Counted from the first letter of the stretch, positions 12,221 to 25,500 are shown. The stretch: 64,000 nt of DNA from Breviolum minutum Mf 1.05b.01 (GCA_000507305.1 DF239028.1:311683-375682); one strand, 5' to 3'. A program made the numbers and translations. The notes: generated by a model from the letters alone, not told the origin.

Positions 12221-12607
12221 TATTGATTGGAAATTTGCGATGACACTTCGACATAGAATGACATGTTCTATTTTCCACTTGGCTAGCTGGAAATTTGCCT
12301 GTGTATCAATAGAACAACTTATGGAAATACCCCTTTCATGGTGGATAATCAGGCCAGCTATGTAAGATTTCTTGAGGTTCAAAAGAAGGAGTTTCCCAGG
12401 TCGTATGGCCACAATCAAGTTGGTCAATCATGAGTTTTGTAGGGTCCCGCTAGTAAGTAGCTACAGGATTTATATCGCATATATATATATATAGTATATA
12501 TCATAATATACCAGTAGTACCGCACAAGGCGGTGGCGGAAGTTTCAAGAATAGGAAACGTATAGGAGAGATTGATTGCTGTGAGTGACGGATGTCAAAGC
12601 AAAAACA

Positions 12608-13245
12608 TTGACCAACTGACGAACTAGCTAGCTGACTAATTGACTGATTGACTGCCCGATTAACTGAGTAATTGCCTAAGTGATCAACTGACCTATTGAC
12701 TGACTGACTGACTGACTGACTGACTGACTGACTGACTGACTGACTGACTGACAATTGATTGACTGACTGACTGACTGACTGACTGACTGAGTGACTAATT
12801 GATTGACTGGTTGAGTGACTGACTGACTGACTGACTCACTGACTGACTGACTGACTGATTGATTGACTGACTGAGTGACTGAGTGACTGACTGATTGACT
12901 AATTGTTCGACTGGCTGATTAACTGACTAACCGACTGACTGACTGACTAACTGACCATCTACCTAACTAACTAACTAACTAGCCAACTGACCAAATGACT
13001 CACTGACTGATGGAGTAACTGACGAACTGACTAGTTGACTAACTAGCTAACTGGCTAACTGACTAATTGACTAACTGACTGACTAACTAACTGACTAACT
13101 AGCTGATTGACTAAGTGACGAACTGCCTGACTGACTGACTGACTGACTGACTGACTGACTGACTGACTGACTGACTGAGCTAATTGACTAAGTGACGAAC
13201 TGACTGATTGACTAACTGACTAACTTACTACCTGACTAATTTTTC
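12608..13245. repeat. Large degenerate (GACT)n tract
   Basis: About 640 bases made almost wholly of the tetranucleotide GACT (TGAC in other register), with pure runs near 12700-12790 and 13130-13175 and decayed stretches between. The serine/valine-rich reading on the - strand is an artefact of the repeat. Confidence 0.97.
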
Positions 13246-13640
13246 GACATCAGAACGTCAAAAAATGCTCCGAGCACGACAGTTTTTTAACATTTTCACT
13301 TCCGAATGTGCATTTCGCCACAGCGGCGTACAATTTTTCAGCATCTGAACTTCGAAAAGTGGTCAAAATGCTCCGAGCACGACAGTTTTTTAACATTTTC
13401 ACTTCCGAATGTGCATTTCGCCACAGCGGCGTACAAATTTTCAGCATCTGAACTTCGAAAAGTGGTCAAAATGCTCCGAGCACGACAGTTTTTTAACATT
13501 TTGACTTTGAAATGTGCTTTTCGCCACAGCGGCGTGCAATTTTGCGACATCGTAACTTCAAAAAATGCTTCGGACCTGACGTTTTTTGTACATTTTCACT
13601 TGAAAATGTGCTTTTCGCCACAGCGGCGTGCAATTTTTGA
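13246..13640. repeat. Four-unit minisatellite of ~95-103 bp
   Basis: Four head-to-tail units, each containing AAAATGCT(C/T)CG, a run TTTTTTAACATTTT, then CGCCACAGCGGCGT. Units 1-3 are nearly identical and unit 4 is divergent. Both strands stay open across several units, giving phrases such as TPLWRKAHF and YAAVAKCTFGSENVKKL on the - strand. I recall similar phrases in many predicted Symbiodinium proteins, which suggests a widespread repeat rather than a gene. That recollection has not been checked. Confidence 0.9.
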
Positions 13641-14844
13641 TGTCACCTCTCAGCACGTACCTCCGCACCCGCCGCTTTAACAGGCCTACTTTTGGACTGA
13701 CCCGACACACGAATCTATGAAAAAACACAGCATTTCGTGACTTCTCTAACATTTGGCGCGGACGAATCTTCTTTCTTCGAACTTTCTGACTATTGCTTCT
13801 TTTGTCGACTGACTTGACTACTCTACTACTGCTTTTCAACTCTCCATATTGTCGGAAGTTTCTATTTAAACTTCCTTCGATTATATATATATATATTAGA
13901 CGCTTCTGTTCTATTTGAGTGGTTTTTGTTTGCCTTGAGACTTGAAACTTGAGCTGGAGGATATGGCAGCACAACAATATATTGTTGGCATTTGGATAGC
14001 GTTTATATTGGTATGTAATTGTGGTTGGGAACAGGCGCACCCATCAGACATACAATTAAATTATATGTGATCCGTGTTTGAGTCTACTTTCATTAGCTTT
14101 AATAAACCACCAGCTATAAGATCCCGTTTTTATTCCACCTAAACATCCCACCATGTTCTCTCAACCCCTTGTCGTTTCCATGAGGATCTCTCAGCACTTT
14201 TCACACCTGATCATCAGAGCTCTTTGGGAGCAGCGAAGTTGCAGCTTTCTCGCAGCAGATATTGTGCAGATGACACCGATGACCTGTAAGTGTATCTTGT
14301 CGTCGTGATTGCACCTGGGGTAGGGACTTCACTCCAGGGAGGTTTGCAGTTTGAAACTTCAGAGCATTTGTATTTTGCTTCAATTTTGTCATACGGTTTT
14401 TATCTTCAAGGAAGGAAAACGTGTCTTTTCAGGAAACGTTTAACATAGATATGCACATATATTAAATATATATATATATATCATATACGTATATATTGAT
14501 GCATTTTTTATCTTCTGTAGCAGTTGATGAGTTTCCCTTTCCCAAGTGCCCAAGTGGTGATTTTCTACATAATTGTTCCCCCTTACCTCTAGTGTTCTTC
14601 ACAAAATCTATCAGCTTCCTAGAGCTGGACCGGAAATGCTTCCAATGCCGGGAATTGGTTAAAACCCCTTGGGTTTTTGTAGAGAATCCTTTGAAACATG
14701 ATCTGCCAATTTTAGCTTGAGGGATTACGAAATACTGACTGAGCCAATGGCAAACCTTTAAAACTTTTGGGAGGATTACATGTTTAGTAGGAAAATGAAG
14801 TTTGAACTTTTATTTCAAGATCCTTTGGCTGAGTAAGTCTAAAT

Positions 14845-15255
14845 TTGTTTGGGGGTAAAACGTTAGTGATTGTTTGCTTTTGCGGGGAGTCCAAAAAGGA
14901 ACCCGCTGTGAAATCGCTGGGTCAAGGATCGGACATGGTTCACTCGACGTCATACAATTTGGCTGTATCAGACGACGTGAGCACAAAACATGAGAGATGC
15001 AGATCACATGGAAGTTCCAAGAAGGTTAGAAATGATGCGCACCAAAGAAAGTGGAGCCAGTTTTCTCCGTTGAGCAGAAATGACTTTCACAAAAGTCATT
15101 TATTTGTGCTCTCTGATTGGAAGAGGCTTTTGGAGGAAGAGGACGAAATCTGTAAAACTGCAGTGGCATGTGAGTTGTTTGGGTTCACTCCTGGATGGCT
15201 TTCAAAAATAACGCAGTTTTTCATGCGTTGTGACCTCGAAACCCTGACGAGTTAA
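14845..15255 (+). CDS. Unassigned open frame, possible exon
   Basis: An open frame of 136 codons with a normal-looking amino-acid mix (for example SDWKRLLEEEDEICKTAVAC). There is no ATG near its 5' end, and the first internal ATG is at about 14935. No motif was recognised and no splice sites were convincing. It may be a long exon or chance. Confidence 0.25.
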   Translation: MFGGKTLVIVCFCGESKKEPAVKSLGQGSDMVHSTSYNLAVSDDVSTKHERCRSHGSSKKVRNDAHQRKWSQFSPLSRNDFHKSHLFVLSDWKRLLEEEDEICKTAVACELFGFTPGWLSKITQFFMRCDLETLTS

Positions 15256-15867
15256 AAAGGGACACATGGAGGTGGGACCTCACAGGTTTGGTTGAGACAT
15301 GTTCCACTGAACCATGATGGGAGGAAAGTTTAGTTTTCTCCCGCGGAAGACGAACATGAAACCTGAAAAAGGCCCCTTGGAAAAAACCACGTTAACATCT
15401 AAACAACAAACCATCCATTTTTTGGTTTCCCATGGTTCATTTGTCCGGGGGTTGTAAGTCGTGTGAATATCGTCGATCACCACATTTTCGCACTGCAATG
15501 AAAAATTGTCATTTTTTTTCCATCTTGGGATTCCATGATTCCTGTGGTAATTTTTCTCGACCCGATGCTCGGCTCAAGGCACCTGCTAACCGAAACCTTT
15601 CTACATGTGGGACTCATAGTCCTGATCGCATTGATCGCCCGGGGATTTTCCGAAGTTTGTTTTTCTTGATTAATTTGAGGCGTTTTGGTCCAGTTTGAGG
15701 ATGTTCATACTAAAGCAACCCATGATCATCCAATGATACTGTTCATGCATAGGCAAATTCATGTATATTATATAATGTATGTATGCCACTTCCATCATGC
15801 CAGGCACTGCAAGTTGCTTGGTTTCCAACCACGAATCACCCAGTCATTTTTGCCAACACGCCATTTG

Positions 15868-16101
15868 ATGGTCTCACTTGGAGCCATGTTCACCAAGCTT
15901 CTTGTGCTGACTTTGCTGGTTTTCACTGGCGCTGGGGGAGATGAGACTTGCTCCACGGTCGAACCCATTGATTTGGAAGAAGAATTGCCAGAGAATCTCT
16001 TTTTGATCCAGGCCTTTGATGGGGTTTCGCCTGAAAAGGGTAAGGGGGAAATTCTTGCACCAAATTTCACAGACATTGAGTTTCCGGAAAGAGATCGTTA
16101 A
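15868..16101 (+). CDS. Signal-peptide-like first exon of a secreted or membrane protein
   Basis: From the ATG at 15868 (or 15886) the frame reads MVSLGAMFTKLLVLTLLVFT then GAGGDETCSTVEPIDLEEEL. This is a basic-poor start, a 13-residue hydrophobic core, a small-residue cleavage region and then an acidic stretch, as in a signal peptide followed by a mature extracellular N-terminus. The frame stops at 16101, but a splice donor near 16010 (ATCCAG|GC) is possible. It lies 3.6 kb before TM0 of the OSCA/TMEM63 gene on the same strand and could be its first exon, or the start of an independent gene. Confidence 0.45.
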   Translation: MVSLGAMFTKLLVLTLLVFTGAGGDETCSTVEPIDLEEELPENLFLIQAFDGVSPEKGKGEILAPNFTDIEFPERDR

Positions 16102-16557
16102 AAGATGTGTGATACCATACAAGGGGTAGTATACTTTGGCATTCGTTTCCAATGTATTGGTGAATGTGTGGCATGTTTATGCTACTTGAAGGTTCAGTAG
16201 CCCTAAAATGAAGCATTGTGGTATGAGCTCGTTGAAGTGTTTGCTCATACTTCCACCATGTTGAACTTAGCTTCAACATCTTTTGGACGTCTTTTTAATA
16301 GGTGGTAGGTAGATGTAGGTAGCAAATGACCCTCAAACCACACAAAACGGAGATGTACATGGTATCATGTGGCATCTACTGCCTGCCACTTGGGTCATGT
16401 GAGTACTACGAAGGTCACCCTGAACGACTTGGTGAGATTTCAGCAGATTCGTTTGTTAAACACTGTTAGTGTGTTGAAGGCTGAAATGATCATTTTACCC
16501 CGTTGAGTTGTGTAGATAGCCAGGACCCTTAGCTTATGAAGCACCATGAGCCACGCA

Positions 16558-16712
16558 GGTAACAGCTCACTTCAATCTATCCAGCTTCTTCTCCAAGGAC
16601 TTCCATCCAATGGGGATGATGATCTTGAAATGTTCAATTCAAATTTGATGCCCTTCATGAGAGATAGACCATGTTCAAAAGACAAATTATGTGCGATTTT
16701 ATGCGGCAGTAA
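16558..16712 (+). CDS. Possible exon, cysteine-containing
   Basis: Acceptor CCACGCAG and donor CA|GTAAGG enclose a frame reading NSSLQSIQLLLQGLPSNGDD and later CSKDKLCAILCG. The closely spaced cysteines would suit an extracellular region. A following candidate exon at about 16900-17010 is open in two frames and cannot be assigned. Function unknown. Confidence 0.35.
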
Positions 16713-16899
16713 GGTATGCGCCATGTTTCCTTTTTTTGAGGGCTGATTGGTGTTTGTTTATTTATGTATTCCGTTTGTTTTCGCTGCGTTTTTTTTTCTT
16801 TTAGCGTTGTGTGTATTACAAATATGTTATGTGTGTGCATGTTCTTGGTACAGTGTCCTGAGATTGAATCGTGTCTAGTTTTTCTCCATTTCTGTAGCC

Positions 16900-17008
16900 T
16901 TCCTGGTTGTCACCACAGGAGCGAGCACAAGATGTTTGGTCAACATTGGCGGAAGATGCCAACAAAGCATCTGGTCCGGGGAAATGGTCATCCCCCAAAC
17001 TCAGTGAA
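16900..17008 (+). CDS. Possible exon, frame ambiguous
   Basis: After TTTCTGTAG two frames are open. One reads TTGASTRCLVNIGGRC and is in phase with the exon candidate at 16558. The other reads QERAQDVWSTLAEDANKASG and has a more ordinary composition. A GTGAAT donor lies at the end. I cannot choose between them. Confidence 0.3.
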
Positions 17009-17049
17009 TGGTAGGAGAATCCACCCCACGGTGCACGTATAATTCAGGT

Positions 17050-19480
17050 TTAGGCTTAGACATTATTTTAACTTGCACTATGCCAATACATGTACATAAG
17101 AGATATGATGTTTCATGAGTTTCTTGTGATCAATGGGGAGGCACCGTGCAGAAAGCAGCTTTGGACTAGTGATTTGGATTCATTTGGTTTCCATCGGGTC
17201 TCATGTACCAAACTCATGATACTCCGTTGCTCACACCTAAAAGCAGAAGCATTTTGATCAACTGGGGCACAAAAGATGTAGACATGCACATCTATCTCGC
17301 TCTTTGTGTACCGTTATTTTCATAGTATTTTTTTGATGGCAAATTTGTGAAATTTTGAAGTTGTCGTGAGGTTTTGTTTCTTGTTCGTGTTTTGACATTT
17401 CGGCCCGGTGGGAGAAAACCCTGCCTATATCTCTGATATCCAGACTCTCGAAGAAGATCCCCTAGTGCTCCTACCGGGAGAATGCACCACCCCACCTGAA
17501 TCAACATCTTGACTTGAGACTTTTGCTCGCCTTGCATTTCTCTCCCAAAAGCAGTGACCTTCAAGTCTACACTCAAATGTGTCAACATACGCCACTCATT
17601 AGTTTTGGGAATGTATTTTGAGCAAGCTTACTGATGTATGCTTGGTTCTTCTCAGATCCGAAATTGTGGAACCCTCAACTTATGCATAAGTGTATGTATG
17701 TTCTGGTACTTACCAAATATATATGTGACTAAAATCTAAGAAGATCATCATCCATTTCGCGAATGGCCTCACTTCTGGAACCACCAAGCATTTCGACAAT
17801 AAACCAATGATAAATCTATCTACATCTACAAGTGATGGCATGGAAATCATGGCATCTTGAATTTCCTGTTTTCCAGGATGACTTCCTAAGCCTTGATTGC
17901 CTTAAGTGTAGGTTTGATAAAATCCCACCGACTCTGACATGACAAGTTTTATCGGAATGCTCCACAAGATGACTACAAGACCCACCCAGAAATGGGGGAA
18001 GTTAGACATCCGAACACCTTCTGAGACAGCATTTGGAACCACCCAAAACCATGCCTAAAACACCAAACCTCACGAAATACACCCCCTGAAGTGTAACGTA
18101 GCCCCCCTACAAAATGATCATTTAAAGACTCTATACTTTCCTTTTGGGATGGTGCATTTTTACAGGGCAGGGCGAGTTTCCTCGCTGTTAGGTCGTGTGA
18201 GTGGTATGACTGGATGTCATCCTGTGGGGTACGATTCGTATCGCGACCAGGTCGTTCAAATGGTAGGCATCAAGCCTAAAGGTCCCGGAAGAGGGGTTGG
18301 AGTTTCGGGTGGGGTTTCGGTTTTCACGGGTCCGTTCTCCTGATTGGCAAATGTGTTTTTGTTAAAGGGGGTATCCCAAAAATTGGGGTATAACAAATCT
18401 AATATGGGGTAACAAATTGCACATCTTAGTTGACATTGCCACTTGGCAATTATCCAGAGAAGCTGTGTTTTGTTCAATGGTTTTCGAAGATGTTTGCAGT
18501 TGATAGTATCCCCCAAATTGAAAATATATGGCTTGCATCCCTGCCAAGAGGTACAAAAGGTGGCAAAAGTATAGGCCAATCTCTACAGGAAGATGGTGAA
18601 TTGCCGCCAAGAAGAAACAACATTCATTCTTGGAGTTTATCACCTTCCCTTCCCACAAGGAAACAAAAACACATGGCACAGATTTAAAGGAAGCTTGAGA
18701 AGCTTAAGTTTCCTTATGTTTTTTGTTGTTAAGCTACTCAAGTTTGATTATGATTCACTTGTTCAAACCATATGTTTCAATTCTTCAATGCTTTCCAAAA
18801 CATATGTGTTTTGCGGCATTGTGGTTGGTGACGCGCTACTGCCTACGGTCTCATTATGTTTGACTTCTGGCCCATTCAAGTCTGGCCCGAGTTCGCCAAA
18901 ACGTGACCTGCCTTGGACCAGGTGACAAACAAGGTAGCCAAGTATATCAAGAACAGTTGGGCTTGAAGACCAATAGCTGGCAAGATGTGGAGGACTGACC
19001 AACTCTAGGGGGAAAAAAACCATGCAGCCCTTCATTGCTGTTGTGTATGTTCTATCAATTCGTCCTGGAACACTGGCAATGATAGGATACATTTGTAAAC
19101 AGCTTGGGTGTCCACATCCAGGTAACGGTCAAACATAGTCTAAAACATACGATATCGTTTGATATTGATTGATTTTGAGTGGTTGGGCCAGTCCTTTTCG
19201 ATCTTCTGGACTTTGGATACGGCCTAGGTAAGGGAATCTATCTTTGTCCTTTTACTCATTGGAAGACTGTGAAGGTAGCCATTTGGCCACTTCCGGTTTA
19301 CCTGGTATATAATCTCATGTTCCAACTCGTATTTGCCACCTTCCAGCTGTGAATTTGTGAAATATATCTGAATGTAGCTGTAGTGGGATTCTGGCTTCCA
19401 GGTTGAAATGTAGTTCATATGAAAATTGATTTAATTATGATCATTATGATTACGATGCCTTTTGATTACTTAGATTTCCA
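17050..19480. other. Mostly non-coding interval
   Basis: No exon is convincing here. A weak candidate at 18173-18261 (TTTTACAG acceptor, GTAGGC donor) reads SFLAVRSCEWYDWMSSCGVR in one frame. The rest holds short shadow ORFs only. Confidence 0.4.
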
Positions 19481-19482
19481 GA

Positions 19483-19590
19483 CGTTCATGTCTTGACACT
19501 TCAGACATTGCGCACATCCTTGATCTTCAATGTGGCTTTGATCTTGACGTATATTGGTGCCTTCGCCCTGCTGCAGCCACTTGGCCGTGT
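19483..19590 (+). CDS. OSCA/TMEM63 exon: TM0
   Basis: Acceptor GATTTCCAG, then LQTLRTSLIFNVALILTYIG and AFALLQPLGR. T-S-L-x-F-N-x-A-L followed by a hydrophobic run matches TM0 of the RSN1/OSCA N-terminal domain. The frame stays open to 19750 but the downstream part does not look like the family. The donor was not fixed. Confidence 0.65.
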
Positions 19591-22500
19591 TGGTATGGCA
19601 GCCTGTCATGGGGTTGAGTTGGTGAAGCCCCGTGTTTCGGCACTTGGTTTTGAAAGCTTCAGCTTCTGTCAATGTCCTAAAAAGATAATTTTCCCCACAA
19701 ATTTCCTAGTATTGTTCCAGAAAATTCCGACAAAGTTCTTAAACACATAATTCCCTGGGTGGTGGTTTCCAATACCCCAAAAATTGGGGGAAGTTTGACA
19801 TAATCTGACTATTACATTATATTATATTTTTCCAATTGGGTTTTTAACTCAACCACCAACTAGTTACACAAAGGTCTACATTGTATTCGCACTTTCCTAT
19901 GCTGACACCTGACACCTGATGACGCATTGGATGATGGGGAGCTTGAGGCCAAATGGCCATGAGTTGCCTTAGATATTGGTCTCCTGTTTCACCTGGGACC
20001 GGCACCAGTGGAAGGGTGCCACATAAAATCCGTTTACATGGTTTCAATTTACCATCCTTTAGGCGTTGGTAGACATATGTCTTGATTCATGATGATTAAA
20101 ATCTATTTACTGCAAATATATTTTCAGTAATATGACCGTATAGCCATGACCATCTTGCAATAGGCAGAATATGGGATCGGAAAATTATGATTTTAGTCAT
20201 CCCAGAGCCTTTCAAGACTATTTGTAGAGAGAGAGAGACAGAGAGAGACACGGGGACAGAGTGATTTCTTGGTTTGCATCCATGCAAAAGTTCACCTTTC
20301 AATAAACAAAATCTGTTCTACCATGGGGTGTCACATGGGTACTACTACTTCGAATCATCTTCTATAAGGTGGGAAGAACAGGCATGGCACTTGGCACAAC
20401 ATTCAGGGATTTCGCGGTCTATTGCCTTGGATCACCGAGGCATTTTCAACCCATCGTCTACCTCAGCAATTCGCAGCAGGGTCGGGTTCCTCCAGCACGA
20501 GAGTCGTTGCTTGGTGATGGAACCATGGAGCAGGATGGATGATCTAAACCAAATTCTAGTGGTACCAGGTGATCATCTATCCAAACAAAAAATCTTTTTT
20601 TAAATATAGTCGAGTCCCCGATAGTTTATAGGATTATTCTATTATTGAATTCTGATGGGGCACCCAGATGTGCTACAATAGTCTGATGGTCAGAGCAATT
20701 GGATAAGCAAGGTACTTGAACAAAGCCTAAAGAACCCTTGAAGTTGCTGTAAAGAATCGCAAGTGAAAGGATGACTGGTCAGGGAATCTCGGGGAATTTC
20801 AGGGAATTTCACTTGACACTTTTCAAATGATTTGAGAGGTCGACTCTATATTACTCTATATATTTGAGGTATGTTTGCGAGGACTTTGCCTATACTATGT
20901 ATAATCTGTTTATATGTGCTGTATATCCCTTGCATGTTTATGCCCATATTTACACATCTGTATCTTATCTGGACATAAACCAATGAATATATTTGTATTA
21001 TCATATAGAAACATAAACTTAAGATCTATTTATTTATAAATATAAAATACACACATTCGTCCCGGTACCATGGCGAATCATCGCAACGTTGGTGAGATAA
21101 TTATATAATCATTTTGTATTTTCAGGTGGGAAGGTTATTTTCAGGTGAGAATGTTTCAGGACCAAAGTTGACGAGTGGTGGATGTTTAATTCAACCGCCG
21201 CCGATACATGTTTGGACGCATTAAAGCCTGAAGATTCCCTTTGAATTGCACCTATCAGACCTTTCGGGGCAAGGTCTTGATTTTCTTGGTCCTGGTAGTT
21301 TTCCATTGCACTATATTCCTGATATAACTGGGTGGTAGAACTTATAGGTATGACCCCTTGATATAACAGTCAAGAAGCAGTGATTTTATATTTTTGGTCA
21401 TTTTATCCCTTGAGGCCCTTGAGAGAAAATTGTGTTTATTTCTCCACAAAAAAATCGCTCATTTGACACATCTTGACAGTTCCACATTCAATCTAAGGTA
21501 CTATGGTTGTCGATTAAGCTTGGATCAGATTCAGGTTCGGGGGAGGTTGGGAGGTTGGGAGGTTGGATGATGCAAGGATTCCTAAAAAAGGATGAGGGGG
21601 CCCGCTTTAAAGAAAAAAGTTGCCCTCAGATCCTTCCAATCACCAGCTTTTAGAGATTTTGTTGTGTCAATTTTCCTCCCCATGGACCGACCTTTTGGGG
21701 GAGCTTTTTGTTGAACAATCTTGGGTACTGTTGATGGAAGAAATCCGGCGATCACCACGTGGGATGTAAAGAAACCTGTATCAACTGGTGCAGGATTTCT
21801 TCCATCAACAATATCTTTGGACCAAGGTGGTCGATGTCCCAAGTGGGCACCGAGACAGCTGGTTTGTGTAGGGTAAGGGCAAGTGGTTTTTAGATCCATG
21901 ATGATTGGAAATCTCCAATTCAGTTGATTGTTCAAGTGTGTAACTATTTTTTTGTTTTTTTGTCCCATGTCGTTTGAAAGTGTGTGAAGTGGAATCCGAA
22001 ATGACCACATGCCACAACTGATACGGCAATGGTTAGATGGCCAGTTGCTCCTGTTTTTTTGGTTACAGACGCCTTGTGAAAAAATGCTAGTTTTTTGCTT
22101 CTTGAAATACTGAACATCTATCAAAGCATTTGTCACCACCAGATTGTGTACACAAATCCACCAGAAAACTGGCACATAGACAGTGGGATGTAAGGGGTTG
22201 CGTTATAGTCTGGCTTATATTTCTGGGTGGCAGTCAGCACGACAGTTCCCAACAGCTTTTTTGGGACGGCCCAGGACTATGCAGGATTAGATGGCGCTCT
22301 TTTGGTGGAGTTTTGCCATTTGGGCATGCGAATCACAATGTCCCTTGATATATCCTTTCCCAGGAGCCCTTTAAAAGGGGGATATACCCACAAAATACCG
22401 ATACCCACTATATAAGGTGTATATGGAGTCGATTATTAAGGGTACTATCCCAAGGGTACCACCAGTTTCCCTATGAATCCCTATGATAGTCTGATTGTAC

Positions 22501-25500
22501 TCGGTTGACTTGACTCGGACCGATGATCGACAGGATAGGGCCGTTGCATTTCTAGCATGTTGATTTATAGAACATGGCTGAGGTATTTGAAGAAAACACC
22601 ATAGATCGCAAAAGGTTTCAAATCCGCAAGGGTTTCCATGAACTGCTTGGAATTCATAATCATGATGTGCCCCATGCACATGCACATGATGAGTGTGCCA
22701 TCTAAGAAGGATAGGTCATTGGCCATGGATGCACAGATTCGACAGGCATACATCAGTATACTACAATGATTGGAGGCTCCTTTCATCCTGAGACAAGAGT
22801 TGTGAAGTTCCAAAAGGGACATTTATATACATTTATGACATTCCCCTTTGCATCCAAGTATGGTATATTTACCTACATGTACCATGAAAATCAATCAAAT
22901 GTAGGTAAATGTACCATACATGGATGGTATGGGTTCTGCAACCATCCTGTGGACATCATGTATATGAAACACTTATCTCCCGCACCGTTGGCACCTTATG
23001 ACACCCAAAGGCCATTTTTTGCCCAGGTGTTTGGGGATACCACTTGCGATTGTGTGCCTGCCAGCCTATTTCTGGCTTGGGAAGCATCCCAGTCACTTGG
23101 CGATTCAAGGTAACGAAGGCGATTCGGAGAGTTTGGTTTTTGGATTGCGTACCGCGATAGCCTTTTGTATCTTGTTGTGTTCAACAAAATTTTGTTCTGA
23201 CATTATGCTTTCAACATCTTTCCAGATGTATTTTCATCATTTGGATTTTTGAGCTTGATTGTTGGGAGCCCTTGGCGGAGAGGGTCCAATTTGAGGAGCA
23301 TATGTGTTTCCATCAAACTAGAAGCAGCCAAGATTAACGTGACCTTCCTTGAAACCGGTAACCCATCGTCCATAAAATCAATATCAAAGGCAGGAAAATC
23401 CCTCCCCCGAGATCTTAGCAGCTTGCCTCCTGAAAATTGGGGACATTGAAGAAGATAGGAATCGCAACTTTTGTTGTACAGTTGTGCAGCATCATTTCTG
23501 CCAATACCGATGTTTGATATTCCGGTTTCAGGTATCCAAAGAAGGTTGGCGGATTATCAGACTTAGGGGCAAAGAAACAACATTATCCTGGGATCTCATC
23601 TTGCTTGTCAGGGGAAATCTTTCCTTAAATGACATGACACTTGATGTTGGTGAAGTGATTCTGGAACATATTTCGTGGAAACACCGCCGTCCTTTTCCCT
23701 GATGAACTGATGATTCAGGTTCAGTCCATGGTTGATAGTCACATCAGGGTTTCCTTGGATAGGCCACAAACACCACGAACTTTACCCACTGTTGAATCAC
23801 AAATCAGCCACTGATTCACCCATCTTGCAAATTATTTTCCCTTGGGGAAGAGTTCCAATTTGACGAGCATATTTTTGAAATGGGTTGGTTGAAACCACCA
23901 ACTAGTATATAGATTTACATAGCACCCTGATCCCCTTACCCTTCCCCTTATCAGCTCTGGAGCTGTTTCAAAGTCGTGGGCTCGGCCAGGTGAATACCAT
24001 GACCCATGGTGTGACAAAACAGTGCCTGGTCTCAGCAGTCGTTTTGATGCGGGGAAAAAAATCAGTTGCTTCACCTTTTTTTGGTTATACCTGTTTTAGA
24101 TGTTTTAGGGAAACACCGGCAGACGTTTTTGTTTCTGTTTTTTTTAAAATGGAAATCCCATATGAGCAGCGTCATTTATTTTCGACATAATGATATGCAG
24201 GATTGTGTCATAAAACTTGGAACATGGTACCGGACTGCAGTCGCGGAAGCCCGCGGAAGGCTTTTTGTGCTTTTTTTTGGCGGAAGTTCGCGGAAGCAAA
24301 TGCTATGTAATCGTTTTCTTCATATCGTCCATTCTCTGGATATCTCATTCTTAAAGATCCTTGCAATGAGAAGTTGACCTTCTAGGAAATACAGGAATTG
24401 CATGTTAAAGGTCCATTTCGTTGTAGGAAATTTGCGGAAGATCCGCGGAAGCTCCGCGGAAGGGGTAGCGTCCTTATCCAAGGTATTGGCCACATGTCAA
24501 ATGTGGGAATTTTTGGAAATTTGAAGTACTACTGAACCCTCTCTTGATTTGCATATTATATGTCCGAAGGATTTGCTTCGAAAGTAATAGCGCTTCTCCG
24601 TAAATCATCTATGTTCATATCTGAGTTCAAATCGACAAATTCTATTCCTACATGCTTCGCGGAAGCTCGCGCTGTGTTCGCGGAAGCGATATTGCAAGAA
24701 ATATCAAATCAATGGTACTGCGGAAGCTCGCGGAAGCAATTTTTAAGAGGAAGCATTCGCGGAAGCTGCGGCTGTGATCGCGGAAGCTCTGCGGAAGCCC
24801 TCGCGGAACTTGAGGTTTGCGACAAGCCGTTTTAAAAGGAATAAACGACACAGCTCATATGGAAATCAAGAGGCTGCAAGTCTTGGGGAGTTTTTTCCAT
24901 CTATAATCAGTTGTTTTTTGCCGCAATAAAAAAACTGCAAGATGACAAAATTAGTGGTTATCTAAATTGGTTATTTGAATTGGTGTTATTTCCATTGCCA
25001 TCAGCTTGCCGGATGGCGTCTTCCTTCACTTGCAATGCCAATTGGATCATGAACTACGATGAGGCACTCCACTAATCCAATGCACCAATTCTGAAAAGCC
25101 ACAATTGTTTGTCTCCACCAGCAAATGGTAGGTTTAGTGCTTGGTCAATACCATGAAAGATCAATATAGTGGTATTTTCCATCACGAAATATCATCGTCA
25201 GTTCAACTCATTTGGCACCTTTCCTTACTATATATATATATATATACTATATCATTCAAGTCATGATGTATCATCACCACCATTGATCCAGGGAAATTCA
25301 TACATCCCTATCATCCCGTTTAGGGTCCTTTAGGTGCACCATACTCCTCGAAGTTCTTTGGATCTTTACAGCATCGCTTCACTTCGTTGCAATCGGCCCA
25401 TGCGTTCCTTGCCAGAAGCGTTGGTCGTTGAATGCTTCTCCTAGACATGCTGTAATGCACGTTCTTCTAGACTTACCAGAGGTATAAAGTCAAATGGATC

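Noticed and set aside
12470..12754. Serine/valine-rich ORF on the - strand (SQSVSQSV...)
   Set aside because: It is a translation of the GACT tandem repeat.
13250..14040. - strand ORFs across the minisatellite as genes
   Set aside because: They repeat with the ~100 bp unit and are open on both strands. No splice or start signals were seen.
15570..15580. GGCTCAAG upstream of the signal-peptide exon as a second relict spliced leader
   Set aside because: Only 8 bases match, the preceding bases (GATGCTC) do not resemble the leader, and it is ~290 bases from the ATG.
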